10,643 nucleotides of DNA. It comes from Paracoccaceae bacterium (lineage in GTDB: Bacteria; Pseudomonadota; Alphaproteobacteria; Rhodobacterales; Rhodobacteraceae). Shown here one piece after another: positions 1 through 6,278 of this stretch (positions are counted from its first letter, which is position 1; every line of letters starts with the position of its first letter). The position numbers were made by a program, and so were the translations under genes. The stretch is taken from the NCBI GenBank assembly GCA_003561595.1, contig PWWF01000229.1, positions 1 through 10,643 on the forward strand. Reading direction: 5' to 3'. The notes under the pieces are model-generated. The model had not been told where the DNA came from. It made no database searches and saw only the letters and a program-made list of their open reading frames with translations.

Positions 1-570
1 CAGGCCGGCCAGATCATCATCGACGGGACCGAACTGACCAGTGACCTGAAGAATATCGACAAGGTCCGGTCCGAGGTCGGGATGGTGTTCCAGCATTTCA
101 ACCTGTTCCCGCATCTGACGATCCTGGAAAACTGCACGCTGGCCCCGATCTGGGTGCGCAAGACGCCCAAGAAAGAGGCCGAGGAAATCGCGATGCATTT
201 CCTCGAAAAGGTGAAAATCCCCGAACAGGCGCTGAAATATCCGGGCCAGTTGTCCGGCGGGCAGCAGCAGCGCGTGGCGATTGCGCGCTCGCTCTGCATG
301 CGGCCGCGCATCATGCTGTTTGACGAACCGACCTCGGCGCTGGACCCCGAGATGATCAAGGAAGTGCTGGACACGATGATCCAGCTTGCCGAAGAGGGGA
401 TGACCATGATCTGCGTGACCCATGAGATGGGCTTTGCGCAGGCCGTGGCGAACCGTGTGATCTTTATGGATCAGGGCCAGATCGTGGAACAGAACCGCCC
501 GACCGAGTTCTTCAACAACCCGAAATCAGAGCGGACGAAACTGTTCCTCAGCCAGATCCTGGGGCATTAG
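1..570 (+). CDS. bztD: Polar amino acid ABC transporter ATP-binding protein, 5' partial (BztD/AapP type)
   Basis: ATPase subunit of a PAAT-family importer that powers uptake of polar amino acids (glutamate, glutamine, aspartate, asparagine or general L-amino acids). The frame is open from base 1, so 189 residues are visible and roughly the first quarter, including Walker A, lies outside the window; the ATG at 82 is internal. Numbered from the window edge, I see the Q-loop glutamine at 31 ([12 protein letters not shown]), the ABC signature LSGGQ at 84-88, Walker B IMLFDEP at 104-110 with catalytic E109, the D-loop SALD at 112-115 and the switch histidine H141 (VTHEMGF). The HFNLFPH and APIWVRK stretches are typical of the GlnQ/AapP/BztD group. 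In relatives this is the last gene of the operon after the binding protein and two permeases, which fits the gene ending here against a convergent neighbour. The family is near certain; the choice between bztD and aapP is from recall. Confidence 0.93.
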   Translation, partial: QAGQIIIDGTELTSDLKNIDKVRSEVGMVFQHFNLFPHLTILENCTLAPIWVRKTPKKEAEEIAMHFLEKVKIPEQALKYPGQLSGGQQQRVAIARSLCMRPRIMLFDEPTSALDPEMIKEVLDTMIQLAEEGMTMICVTHEMGFAQAVANRVIFMDQGQIVEQNRPTEFFNNPKSERTKLFLSQILGH

Positions 571-1258
571 GCGCGCGGAGCAGCTCTGCGACCCAGGCAG
601 GCACGATCTCGGTCGCCGGTCCAAGGCTAGTGTCGTCAAACAGCGCCGATGTCTCCGACGGGTCCATGTTCAGCTCCAGCGTGCGCACGCCCTGCGCCCG
701 CGCCTCCTGCACGAAGCCCGCAGCCGGGTAGACCGCGCCGGATGTGCCGATGGCCACAAACAGATCGGCCCCTTCCAGCGCCGCTGCGATCCGGTCCATG
801 TGATAGGGGATTTCGCCGAACCACACGACATCCGGGCGCGCGCGCTGCGCGCCACAGGCGGGGCAGGGCGTGTCAGGCGACATGACATCGGGCGCATCCC
901 ATCTGTGCCCGCAGGACGCGCATAGCGCGCGCCGCAACTCGCCATGCATATGCACCACATCGCGCGCCCCGGCCCGTTCCAGCAGGTCATCGATATTCTG
1001 CGTGACAAGCGTGACCTCTGCCACGCCCGATTGTTGCAAATCTGCAAGCGCTTGATGGGCGGCATTCGGGCTGGCCTGCAGGCAATTCGCGCGTCGGGCG
1101 TTATAAAACTGGTGCACCAGCGCGGGATCGCGGGCATAGCCTTCGGGCGTGGCAACATCCTCCAGATCGTATTTCTGCCATATCCCGCCCGTGTCGCGAA
1201 ACGTGCCCAACCCGCTTTCAGCGGATAATCCGGCGCCGGACAGGATGACGATGCGCAT
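548..1258 (-). CDS. cobB: NAD-dependent protein deacylase, class III-type sirtuin (CobB)
   Basis: A 236-residue cytoplasmic sirtuin that removes acyl groups from protein lysines using NAD+, giving nicotinamide and O-acyl-ADP-ribose. The NAD-binding [15 protein letters not shown] is at 8-22, TQNID at 86-90, and the catalytic histidine is H105 in HMHGE. Four zinc cysteines, C113/C116 and C132/C135, form the small Zn module. WFGE (146-149) and [11 protein letters not shown] (171-181) match E. coli CobB. FYNARR places Y52 and R55 in the Y-x-x-R pattern that binds the acid group of succinyl- or malonyl-lysine in SIRT5 and CobB, so desuccinylase as well as deacetylase activity is expected. The length matches short CobB forms without an N-terminal extension. 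The gene begins 5 bases after the uvrC stop, with GAGG inside the end of uvrC, so it is probably translated from the uvrC transcript. Its 3' end overlaps the convergent transporter gene by 23 bases. Confidence 0.95.
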   Translation of the reverse strand: MRIVILSGAGLSAESGLGTFRDTGGIWQKYDLEDVATPEGYARDPALVHQFYNARRANCLQASPNAAHQALADLQQSGVAEVTLVTQNIDDLLERAGARDVVHMHGELRRALCASCGHRWDAPDVMSPDTPCPACGAQRARPDVVWFGEIPYHMDRIAAALEGADLFVAIGTSGAVYPAAGFVQEARAQGVRTLELNMDPSETSALFDDTSLGPATEIVPAWVAELLRAPNAPGSG

Positions 1259-1263
1259 GGGGG

Positions 1264-3144
1264 TTACCTCGCGTTCAGATGGTCATGGATCACTTGCGCC
1301 AGCGCCGCCGAGATGCCGTCCACGGCCTGCAGATCGGCCAGCCCTGCGCGTGACACCGCCTTGGCCGAGCCGAAATGCGCCAGCAGCGCGCGCTTGCGCC
1401 CCGCGCCCACGCCCGGAATGTCATCAAGGGGCGAGGCGCTGACCGATTTTGCGCGCTTCGCGCGGTGGGTGCCGATGGCGAAGCGATGCGCCTCATCCCG
1501 CAGGCGCTGGACGAAATAGAGCACCGGGTCATTGTGGCGCAGCGCGAAGGGGCGGCTGCCGGGACGGTGGAACTCCTCCTTGCCCGCATCGCGGTCGATG
1601 CCCTTGGCGACACCGATCACGGGAATATCCTCGACCCCCAGATCGGCCAGAATGCTTGCCACAGCCGAGACCTGCCCCGCACCGCCGTCGATCAGCAGCA
1701 GATCGGGCCAGGTTTCGCCCTCGCGGTCCGGGTCTTCTTTCAGCAGGCGTTCGAACCGGCGGGTCAGCATTTCTTTCATCATGCCGAAATCATCGCCCGC
1801 CGTGATGCCGTCGCCCCGAATGTTGAACTTGCGATACTGGCTTTTCAGGAAGCCCTCGCGCCCGGCCACGATCATGGCGCCCACGGCATCGCTGCCCTGA
1901 ATATGGCTGTTGTCATAGACCTCGACCCGCTCGGGCGGGGTGTCGAGGCCAAAGGCCTCGGCCAGCCCCTCCAGCAACCGCGATTGCGCGGCGGAAGAGG
2001 CCATGCGCATGGCCAGCGCCTCGCGCGCATTGCGAAGCGCGTTCTCGACCAGTTCGGCCTTTTCGCCTCGCTGGGGGCAGGCAAGCTCGACCTTGCGGCC
2101 CGCACGGTCGGTCAGAAGCCCGGCCATCAGGTCCGGATTGTCGATGCCATGCGAGGTCAGCACGAGGCGCGGCGGCTCCTTGCCATCATAGAATTGCGCG
2201 ATGAAGGCTTCGAGGATTTCCGGCTCTTCGGCCCCGGCGCCTGTGGCGGGGTAGAAATCGCGGTTGCCCCAGCTCTGGTTCGCGCGGATGAAAAAGACCT
2301 GCACACAGGCCTGCCCCTTTTCCAGATGCACGGCAATCACATCGGCCTCTGTCACAGTGCGGGGGTTGATGCCCTGGTTTTGTTGAACATTTGTAAGTGC
2401 ACGAATGCGGTCGCGCAGCGCGGCGGCGCGCTCGAATTCCATCGCCTCGGCGGCTTTGGCCATGTCTTCAGCCAGTTGCGCCTGAATTTTGGTGCTTTTG
2501 CCGGACAGAAAGCGTTCTGCATCCTTGACCAGTCCAGCATAGTCATGTTCGGAAATGTAACCTACACAGGGCGCGCTGCAGCGCTTGATCTGATACAGCA
2601 GACAGGGGCGGGTGCGGCTGTTGAACACCGAATCCGTGCAGTTGCGCAGCAGAAAGACGCGCTGCAACTGGTTGAGCGTGCGATTGACCGCCCCGGCAGA
2701 GGCGAAGGGGCCGAAATAGCTGCCCTTTGTCGCGCGCCGCCCGCGATGCTTGCGCAATTGCGGAAAGGCATGGTCCTTCGGCAGCAGGATATAGGGAAAG
2801 CTCTTGTCGTCGCGCAAAAGCACATTGTAGCGCGGCTTCAACTGCTTGATGAGGTTCTGTTCAAGAAGCAGCGCCTCGGTTTCGGTGCGCGTGCTCAGGA
2901 ACATCATCGAGGTGGTTTCCGAGATCATCCGCGCGATACGCGCCGAATGCCCCGAAGGCCGCGCGTAATTCGACACCCGCGCGCGCAGATTGCGGGCCTT
3001 GCCGACATACAGCACCTCGGATTTTTCGTTCAGCATGCGGTACACGCCGGGCGAGCTGTCAAGCTGGCGCAGATAGTCCTGAATGCAGGCGTGACCGCGC
3101 AGGGCGGGGGCATCGGTCATCGGCGGGTCGGTCGGTGTGTTCAT
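1264..3144 (-). CDS. uvrC: Excinuclease ABC subunit C (UvrC)
   Basis: The dual-incision nuclease of nucleotide excision repair: recruited by UvrB at a lesion, it cuts first on the 3' side with the GIY-YIG domain and then on the 5' side with the RNase H-like domain. At 626 residues the length is usual. The GIY-YIG domain covers about 31-110 (PGVYRM with Y35, [13 protein letters not shown] at 45-57, and an acidic metal residue in [10 protein letters not shown]). Cysteines C169, C181, C189 and C193 match the conserved cluster reported to bind an iron-sulphur centre in UvrC. The UvrB-binding UVR motif is around 218-252. The RNase H-like domain has [10 protein letters not shown] with D411, LLIDGGAGQ with D486, and [11 protein letters not shown] near 551-561. 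Two helix-hairpin-helix motifs occupy about 574-624. Neither the ATG at 3144 nor an in-frame ATG at 3120 has a strong Shine-Dalgarno, so the start could be eight codons shorter. First gene of a probable uvrC-cobB operon. Confidence 0.97.
   Translation of the reverse strand: MNTPTDPPMTDAPALRGHACIQDYLRQLDSSPGVYRMLNEKSEVLYVGKARNLRARVSNYARPSGHSARIARMISETTSMMFLSTRTETEALLLEQNLIKQLKPRYNVLLRDDKSFPYILLPKDHAFPQLRKHRGRRATKGSYFGPFASAGAVNRTLNQLQRVFLLRNCTDSVFNSRTRPCLLYQIKRCSAPCVGYISEHDYAGLVKDAERFLSGKSTKIQAQLAEDMAKAAEAMEFERAAALRDRIRALTNVQQNQGINPRTVTEADVIAVHLEKGQACVQVFFIRANQSWGNRDFYPATGAGAEEPEILEAFIAQFYDGKEPPRLVLTSHGIDNPDLMAGLLTDRAGRKVELACPQRGEKAELVENALRNAREALAMRMASSAAQSRLLEGLAEAFGLDTPPERVEVYDNSHIQGSDAVGAMIVAGREGFLKSQYRKFNIRGDGITAGDDFGMMKEMLTRRFERLLKEDPDREGETWPDLLLIDGGAGQVSAVASILADLGVEDIPVIGVAKGIDRDAGKEEFHRPGSRPFALRHNDPVLYFVQRLRDEAHRFAIGTHRAKRAKSVSASPLDDIPGVGAGRKRALLAHFGSAKAVSRAGLADLQAVDGISAALAQVIHDHLNAR
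1267..1270 (-). promoter_or_regulatory. Ribosome binding site of cobB inside the uvrC end
   Basis: Minus-strand GAGG formed by the last uvrC codon and the base before it, directly before its TAA stop, 8 bases upstream of the cobB ATG. It fixes the cobB start at 1258 and means ribosomes ending uvrC pass over the cobB initiation site, so translational coupling is plausible. Confidence 0.7.
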
Positions 3145-3222
3145 GGGTCAGGATGTGCGTGATTCTGGGCGCGGCTGCAATGTTTTCACGCCCCCTGCAA
3201 CTCGAATCCTGTCCACGAAATC

Positions 3223-3231
3223 TGTGGATAA
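3223..3231 (-). promoter_or_regulatory. Perfect DnaA box (TTATCCACA)
   Basis: TGTGGATAA on the plus strand is TTATCCACA on the minus strand, the consensus high-affinity DnaA 9-mer. It lies about 80 bases before the uvrC start codon. GTGGA recurs 12 bases on at 3236-3240, and an inverted copy TCCAC is at 3212-3216, giving a small cluster of weak boxes around the strong one. The sequence match is exact; DnaA binding is inferred. Confidence 0.45.
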
Positions 3232-3361
3232 CTCTGTGGAGGGCAGTTGGATCGGGTGGAATTTCCTATGCGGGAACGGGTATTCGACGGCATGCACAAA
3301 AAATAGGCAAAAACACAACCAATTGATTTTGTTCTGAAAATCATTTCGCTGGCATCAAGCG

Positions 3362-3374
3362 CATGATAATCATG
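3362..3374. repeat. 13-base perfect palindrome CATGATAATCATG
   Basis: CATGAT and ATCATG are exact inverted copies around a single central A. The site lies in the AT-rich gap between the SDR gene and uvrC. The core GATAAT resembles one half of a Fur-type site, but the second half does not match, so no regulator is assigned. It could be a protein-binding operator or chance in AT-rich sequence. Confidence 0.35.
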
Positions 3375-3402
3375 AAGAAAACATCTCAGGTCCGTGACAG
3401 GT

Positions 3403-3419
3403 TTGTGAACAGTGCACAA
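3403..3419. repeat. 17-base imperfect palindrome TTGTG-N7-CACAA
   Basis: TTGTGAACAGTGCACAA is symmetric at every pair except one. It begins 15 bases past the SDR stop codon on the minus strand. As RNA it could fold into only a short 5-bp hairpin, with no U-run after it, so it is a poor terminator; a dimeric regulator binding site is as likely. Confidence 0.35.
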
Positions 3420-3433
3420 CTTTGGCCCTATCC

Positions 3434-4225
3434 TCATGCCTGATGGCCGGTTTCTGCCAGCACATCCGGGGTTTGCCAGGTCAGATGTTGGCCCCCGTCA
3501 ATGCACAAGAGTTGCCCCGTAACCGCCGGTGCGTCCAGAAAAAAGCCAAGCGCCGCAGTGATGTCGGACGGGTTCGCCCCGCGCTGCAGGACCGTGCTTT
3601 CACGGCTGGCGCGATAGCCCTCGGACGGCTGGTCCGTGGCCTGCAGGGTCGGGCCGGGGCCGATGGCGTTGACGCGGATGCGCGGCCCCAGTTCCTGCGC
3701 GGCCAGTTGGGTAAAGCCCCACAGCCCCAGCTTGGCGATGGAATAAGTCATGTTCTGCGGGGTCAGCTTGCGCACTTTCTGGTCGATCATGTTGACCACC
3801 AGCCCTTGCGCCACGGGTTCGCCCTGTTCATCCGTCACGGGGGGCGGGCATTGCGCGGCGAAGGCCTGCGTCAGCACGAAGGGCGCGCGCAGGTTCGACA
3901 TCATGTGCCGGTCCCAACTGTCGCGCGTGGCGGTCGCGATGCTGTCCTGCTCGAAGATCGAGGCGTTGTTGACCAAGACGCCCAGTGGCCCGCCCAGCCC
4001 CGCCTCCGCCCTGTCGGTCAGCGCCGCAATGGCATCTTCATCCAGCAGATCGGCTTGCAGGCAGACGGCCTTGCGGCCCAGCGCGGTGATCTCGGCAGCC
4101 AGGCTTCCGGCCTCGGTCCCTGAACTGGCGTAATGCAGCGCAACGTCATGCCCGCGCTGCGCAAGATAGAGCGCCATCGCCCGGCCCAGCCGTTTCGCCG
4201 CCCCTGTCACCAATGCCCGTGCCAT
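3434..4225 (-). CDS. SDR family oxidoreductase, pteridine reductase/FolM-like
   Basis: A 263-residue cytoplasmic NAD(P)H-dependent short-chain dehydrogenase. The cofactor loop reads TGAAKRLG at 7-14, the T-G-x3-R-x-G form seen in pteridine reductase 1 (PTR1) and FolM rather than the classical T-G-x3-G-x-G. NNAS is at 86-89. NMID ends in D148, followed by Y161 and K165 of YSIAK, reproducing the Asp-Tyr-Lys catalytic set of PTR1. GPGPT at 189-193 and the end motif DGGQHL at 243-248 fit the same group. Reduction of dihydropterin, dihydromonapterin or dihydrofolate is therefore the best guess; a different carbonyl substrate remains possible, since no folate gene is adjacent. Last gene of a four-gene operon, beginning 3 bases after the antiporter stop, so it probably has no promoter of its own. 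I recall SDR genes of this kind beside uvrC in other Rhodobacteraceae. Confidence 0.85.
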   Translation of the reverse strand: MARALVTGAAKRLGRAMALYLAQRGHDVALHYASSGTEAGSLAAEITALGRKAVCLQADLLDEDAIAALTDRAEAGLGGPLGVLVNNASIFEQDSIATATRDSWDRHMMSNLRAPFVLTQAFAAQCPPPVTDEQGEPVAQGLVVNMIDQKVRKLTPQNMTYSIAKLGLWGFTQLAAQELGPRIRVNAIGPGPTLQATDQPSEGYRASRESTVLQRGANPSDITAALGFFLDAPAVTGQLLCIDGGQHLTWQTPDVLAETGHQA

Positions 4226-4228
4226 ATT

Positions 4229-5170
4229 TCAACCCCCGATCACCGTCAGTGACCAGATGTAGCCCGCATAGGCCAAGAGCAAGCCCATCGCCGCAACCCG
4301 CCCCACAGCGGCGCGGCGCCACAGGAAGGGTGCCAGCACCAGCGCCGCTGCCAGCATCACCCAGAAATCCAGCACCAGCATCTGTGCGGGCATGTCCACG
4401 CGCCCGAACAGGCCCGCTACGCCCAGGATCAGCAGCAGGTTGAAGATGTTGGACCCGATGATATTGCCCAGCGCCACGCCCCCTTCGCGCCGGATGGCGG
4501 CGATCAGCGTGGTGGCGAGTTCGGGCAGCGAGGTGCCGATCGCCACGATGGTCAGGCCGATCATCACATCGGACACGCCCAGAGTGGCGGCAATACTGAC
4601 GGCCCCGTTCACCAGCATGTTGGCCCCCAGAGGCAGCCCGATCAGCCCAAGCGCCAGAAACAGGATCAGCCTTGGCAGGCCGGTCTGTGCCTCGATCTGA
4701 GGAAGGTCATTATTCGCGGCGCGGGCACGGCGGCCCCGGCGGATCGAATCGGCCATGAACAGCGCGAACCCCGCCAGCAGAACCAGCGCCTGCCAGCGGT
4801 CGATGGCCCCGGTCGTCGCCAGCGCGCCGAACAGCACTGTCGCCGCCAGCATGATCAGATAGTCACGCAGATAAGCGCGGCCGATCAGCATGGGTGCAAT
4901 CAGCGCGGGCAGTCCGATCACCAGCAGGACATTGGCGATGTTGGAGCCCACGACATTGCCCAGCGCCAGCCCGTCTGCGTCGGACAAGACGGCCTTGATC
5001 GTCACCAGCAATTCCGGGGCCGAGGTGCCAAAGGCCACCACTGTCATGCCGACCATCAGCGCCGGTATCCCCAGCCGCAGCGCCAGATTGGCCGCGCCGC
5101 GCACCAGCAGGTCACCTGCCAGCAGCAACACTGTCAGACCGGCAGCGACCAGCGCCAGATCAAAAATCAT
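4229..5170 (-). CDS. Calcium/sodium antiporter, CaCA family (YrbG-like)
   Basis: A 313-residue inner-membrane exchanger expected to export Ca2+ in exchange for Na+ or H+. The family's two inverted alpha repeats are both intact. The first has FGTSAPEL at 47-54 with cation-binding E53 and GNVVGSN at 71-77. The second has IGTSLPEL at 211-218 with E217 and GNIIGSN at 235-241. About ten hydrophobic segments are visible. The short charged loop at about 143-167 (RRGRRARAANNDLPQIEAQTG) between the halves is much smaller than the regulatory loop of animal NCX proteins, as usual in bacterial members. The gene starts 3 bases after the small Cys4 protein gene and ends 3 bases before the SDR gene. The ion specificity cannot be told from sequence. 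Confidence 0.93.
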   Translation of the reverse strand: MIFDLALVAAGLTVLLLAGDLLVRGAANLALRLGIPALMVGMTVVAFGTSAPELLVTIKAVLSDADGLALGNVVGSNIANVLLVIGLPALIAPMLIGRAYLRDYLIMLAATVLFGALATTGAIDRWQALVLLAGFALFMADSIRRGRRARAANNDLPQIEAQTGLPRLILFLALGLIGLPLGANMLVNGAVSIAATLGVSDVMIGLTIVAIGTSLPELATTLIAAIRREGGVALGNIIGSNIFNLLLILGVAGLFGRVDMPAQMLVLDFWVMLAAALVLAPFLWRRAAVGRVAAMGLLLAYAGYIWSLTVIGG

Positions 5171-5173
5171 CGC

Positions 5174-5365
5174 CTACCGGCCTTTGCAGCGGCAATCCTC
5201 GCCACCCAGCAGGAACTTGCCGCAGGACCGGCATTTGCGCGGGCGGGGCAGTTTGGTGCTGCGCAACCGGTCCAGCGGGGTCTTGTGGTTGGGGTTCAGC
5301 CATTTCTGGACCGCGCCCATCACGATCATGAACACCAGAAAGGCGATGACGATGCGGATGATCAT
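5174..5365 (-). CDS. Small membrane-anchored Cys4 (zinc-ribbon-like) protein
   Basis: Not a family I can name. The 63-residue product has one hydrophobic helix at about 2-18 (MIIRIVIAFLVFMIVMGAV), then a basic, proline-rich linker, and ends with C45-x2-C48 and C58-x-C60, a tight four-cysteine set that could bind zinc. The likely topology is a single membrane pass with the Cys cluster on one side. I chose the ATG at 5365, 4 bases after the peptidase stop, because translation then begins right at the membrane helix. The in-frame ATG at 5422 would add 19 residues encoded inside the peptidase gene. The close packing between an S49 peptidase and a Ca2+ antiporter gene makes it a real gene and suggests co-expression, possibly as an accessory to one of the two. 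Function unknown. Confidence 0.75.
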   Translation of the reverse strand: MIIRIVIAFLVFMIVMGAVQKWLNPNHKTPLDRLRSTKLPRPRKCRSCGKFLLGGEDCRCKGR

Positions 5366-5369
5366 GGCA

Positions 5370-6167
5370 CTACAGCCCGAAGCGCGCGTAAAGCGCGCGT
5401 TCCTCGGCCAGTGCCATGGCATCGCCCATCAGTGACAGGCCCAGCCGCGACAGCAGGGGGCGGCGCTGGCCATAGACCCGGTAGCGCAGCTTCTCGCCAT
5501 AGCGTTCTTCCAGCGTGGGCGCCATCTGGCCCAGAGTATCGGCCAGCCCCAGCTCGACCGCGCGTGTGCCGTCCCAGAACTCGCCCGTGAACAGATCCTC
5601 GTCCGCCAGCTTGGCGCCGCGCCGTGATTTTACCTGCGCGATGAAATTCTTGTGCACCTGATCCTGCAGCGCGCGCAGGCGGGCGATATCGTCGGGGTTT
5701 TCGGGGCGGAACGGGTCCAGCTGCGATTTCGACTTGCCCGAGGTATAGACCCGCCGCTCGATCCCGTAGCGGCCGATGAACTCATGCAGCCCGAACCCGG
5801 CAGAGATGACGCCGATGGACCCCACGATGGAATTGGCATCCACCGTGATGTCATCCGCCGCCGTGGCGAGCCAGTAACCGCCCGAGGCCGCCACATCCTC
5901 GACAAAGGCATGGACGGGGATTTCGTGCTTCTCGGCCAGCCGCCGGATGCGGGCTGCGATCAGCGCGCTTTGCACCGGGCTGCCGCCGGGCGAGTTGATG
6001 ACCAGCGCGACCGCGCGCGGCTTGCCTCGGCGAAAGGCGGCCTCGATCAGGGGCGCGAGGCTCTGGTCATTCAGGCGTCCGGGCGAGGAACTCGCCGCAA
6101 TGATCCCCTGCAGCCGGATCACGGCCACAACGGGTTTGCGCTTGAGGAAGGGAATGAGCTTTGACAT
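5370..6167 (-). CDS. S49 family serine peptidase (SppA/SohB-like, short form)
   Basis: A 265-residue protease with the Ser-Lys catalytic pair of signal peptide peptidase A. NSPGGS at 58-63 forms the oxyanion region, the nucleophile is S95 in AASGGYW, and K147 in SGKSK is the general base: the 52-residue spacing equals that of S147/K199 in Bacillus SppA. GSIGVI at 116-121 is also typical. It is a single-domain form, half the size of E. coli SppA. Unlike classical members it has no N-terminal membrane anchor or signal peptide, only a basic start (MSKLIPFLKRKP), so it is probably cytoplasmic or peripheral on the inner membrane. It heads the operon with the Cys4 protein, antiporter and SDR. GAGG 4 bases before the ATG supports the start, although the spacing is short. 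Degradation of signal peptide remnants or membrane protein fragments is inferred from the family. Confidence 0.92.
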   Translation of the reverse strand: MSKLIPFLKRKPVVAVIRLQGIIAASSSPGRLNDQSLAPLIEAAFRRGKPRAVALVINSPGGSPVQSALIAARIRRLAEKHEIPVHAFVEDVAASGGYWLATAADDITVDANSIVGSIGVISAGFGLHEFIGRYGIERRVYTSGKSKSQLDPFRPENPDDIARLRALQDQVHKNFIAQVKSRRGAKLADEDLFTGEFWDGTRAVELGLADTLGQMAPTLEERYGEKLRYRVYGQRRPLLSRLGLSLMGDAMALAEERALYARFGL

Positions 6168-6278
6168 GGCGCCTCATGTAAGGCGCGGCGGGGGGCGGAA
6201 CAAGATGGCTGCGCGAGAATGCCTTGCCCCGCCGTCCCTTGCGGCCCAGAATATGCACAACTGCGCCCCGGGGCCCCC
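6168..6278. promoter_or_regulatory. Divergent promoter region between the S49 peptidase operon and the LysR gene
   Basis: A 111-base gap between genes transcribed away from each other, so promoters for both directions should lie here. This arrangement is classical for LysR regulators, which often bind such a gap and repress themselves. No clear promoter boxes are visible. Next to the LysR start sits the self-complementary run GCCCCGGGGC at 6265-6274, directly followed by CCCC, in place of a Shine-Dalgarno. Confidence 0.45.

Larger units (their letters stand above)
3145..3433. promoter_or_regulatory. Intergenic region upstream of uvrC, with DnaA-box and palindromes
   Basis: A 289-base gap between the SDR gene (ending at 3434) and the uvrC start, both on the minus strand, clearly richer in A and T than its surroundings. 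It must hold the uvrC promoter, but I cannot place convincing -35 and -10 boxes. It contains a perfect DnaA 9-mer at 3223-3231, GANTC sites at 3161-3165 and 3204-3208, a 13-base palindrome at 3362-3374 and a 17-base imperfect palindrome at 3403-3419. Several short reading frames cross it, but none has a good ribosome site or recognisable protein. No clear Rhodobacter-type LexA box (GTTC-N7-GTTC or GAAC-N7-GAAC) was found. Confidence 0.5.

Noticed and set aside
1375..3162. 595-aa open frame on the plus strand opposite uvrC
   Set aside because: It lies antisense to a gene with all UvrC motifs, shows low-complexity His/Arg/Gly/Ala-rich sequence typical of shadow frames in GC-rich DNA, and has no recognisable domain.
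3223..3231. Chromosomal replication origin
   Set aside because: Only one perfect DnaA box is present, and the usual neighbouring genes of alphaproteobacterial origins (hemE, parAB, gidA, dnaA) are absent.
3362..3374. Fur-type iron box
   Set aside because: GATAAT matches one hexamer, but the required second and third hexamers do not, and no iron gene is adjacent.
3139..3433. Possible LexA (SOS) box before uvrC
   Set aside because: Single GAAC and GTTC words occur, but none is followed after 7 bases by a matching second half, as the Rhodobacter-type box requires.
3186..3437. 83-aa open frame on the minus strand in the uvrC upstream gap
   Set aside because: It starts inside the SDR gene end, has no ribosome site and no conserved motif that I recognise; the gap is better read as regulatory.
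6219..6278. 20-residue N-terminal extension of the LysR protein
   Set aside because: LysR proteins begin at the helix-turn-helix; the extension is Pro- and Cys-rich and unlike any family N-terminus.
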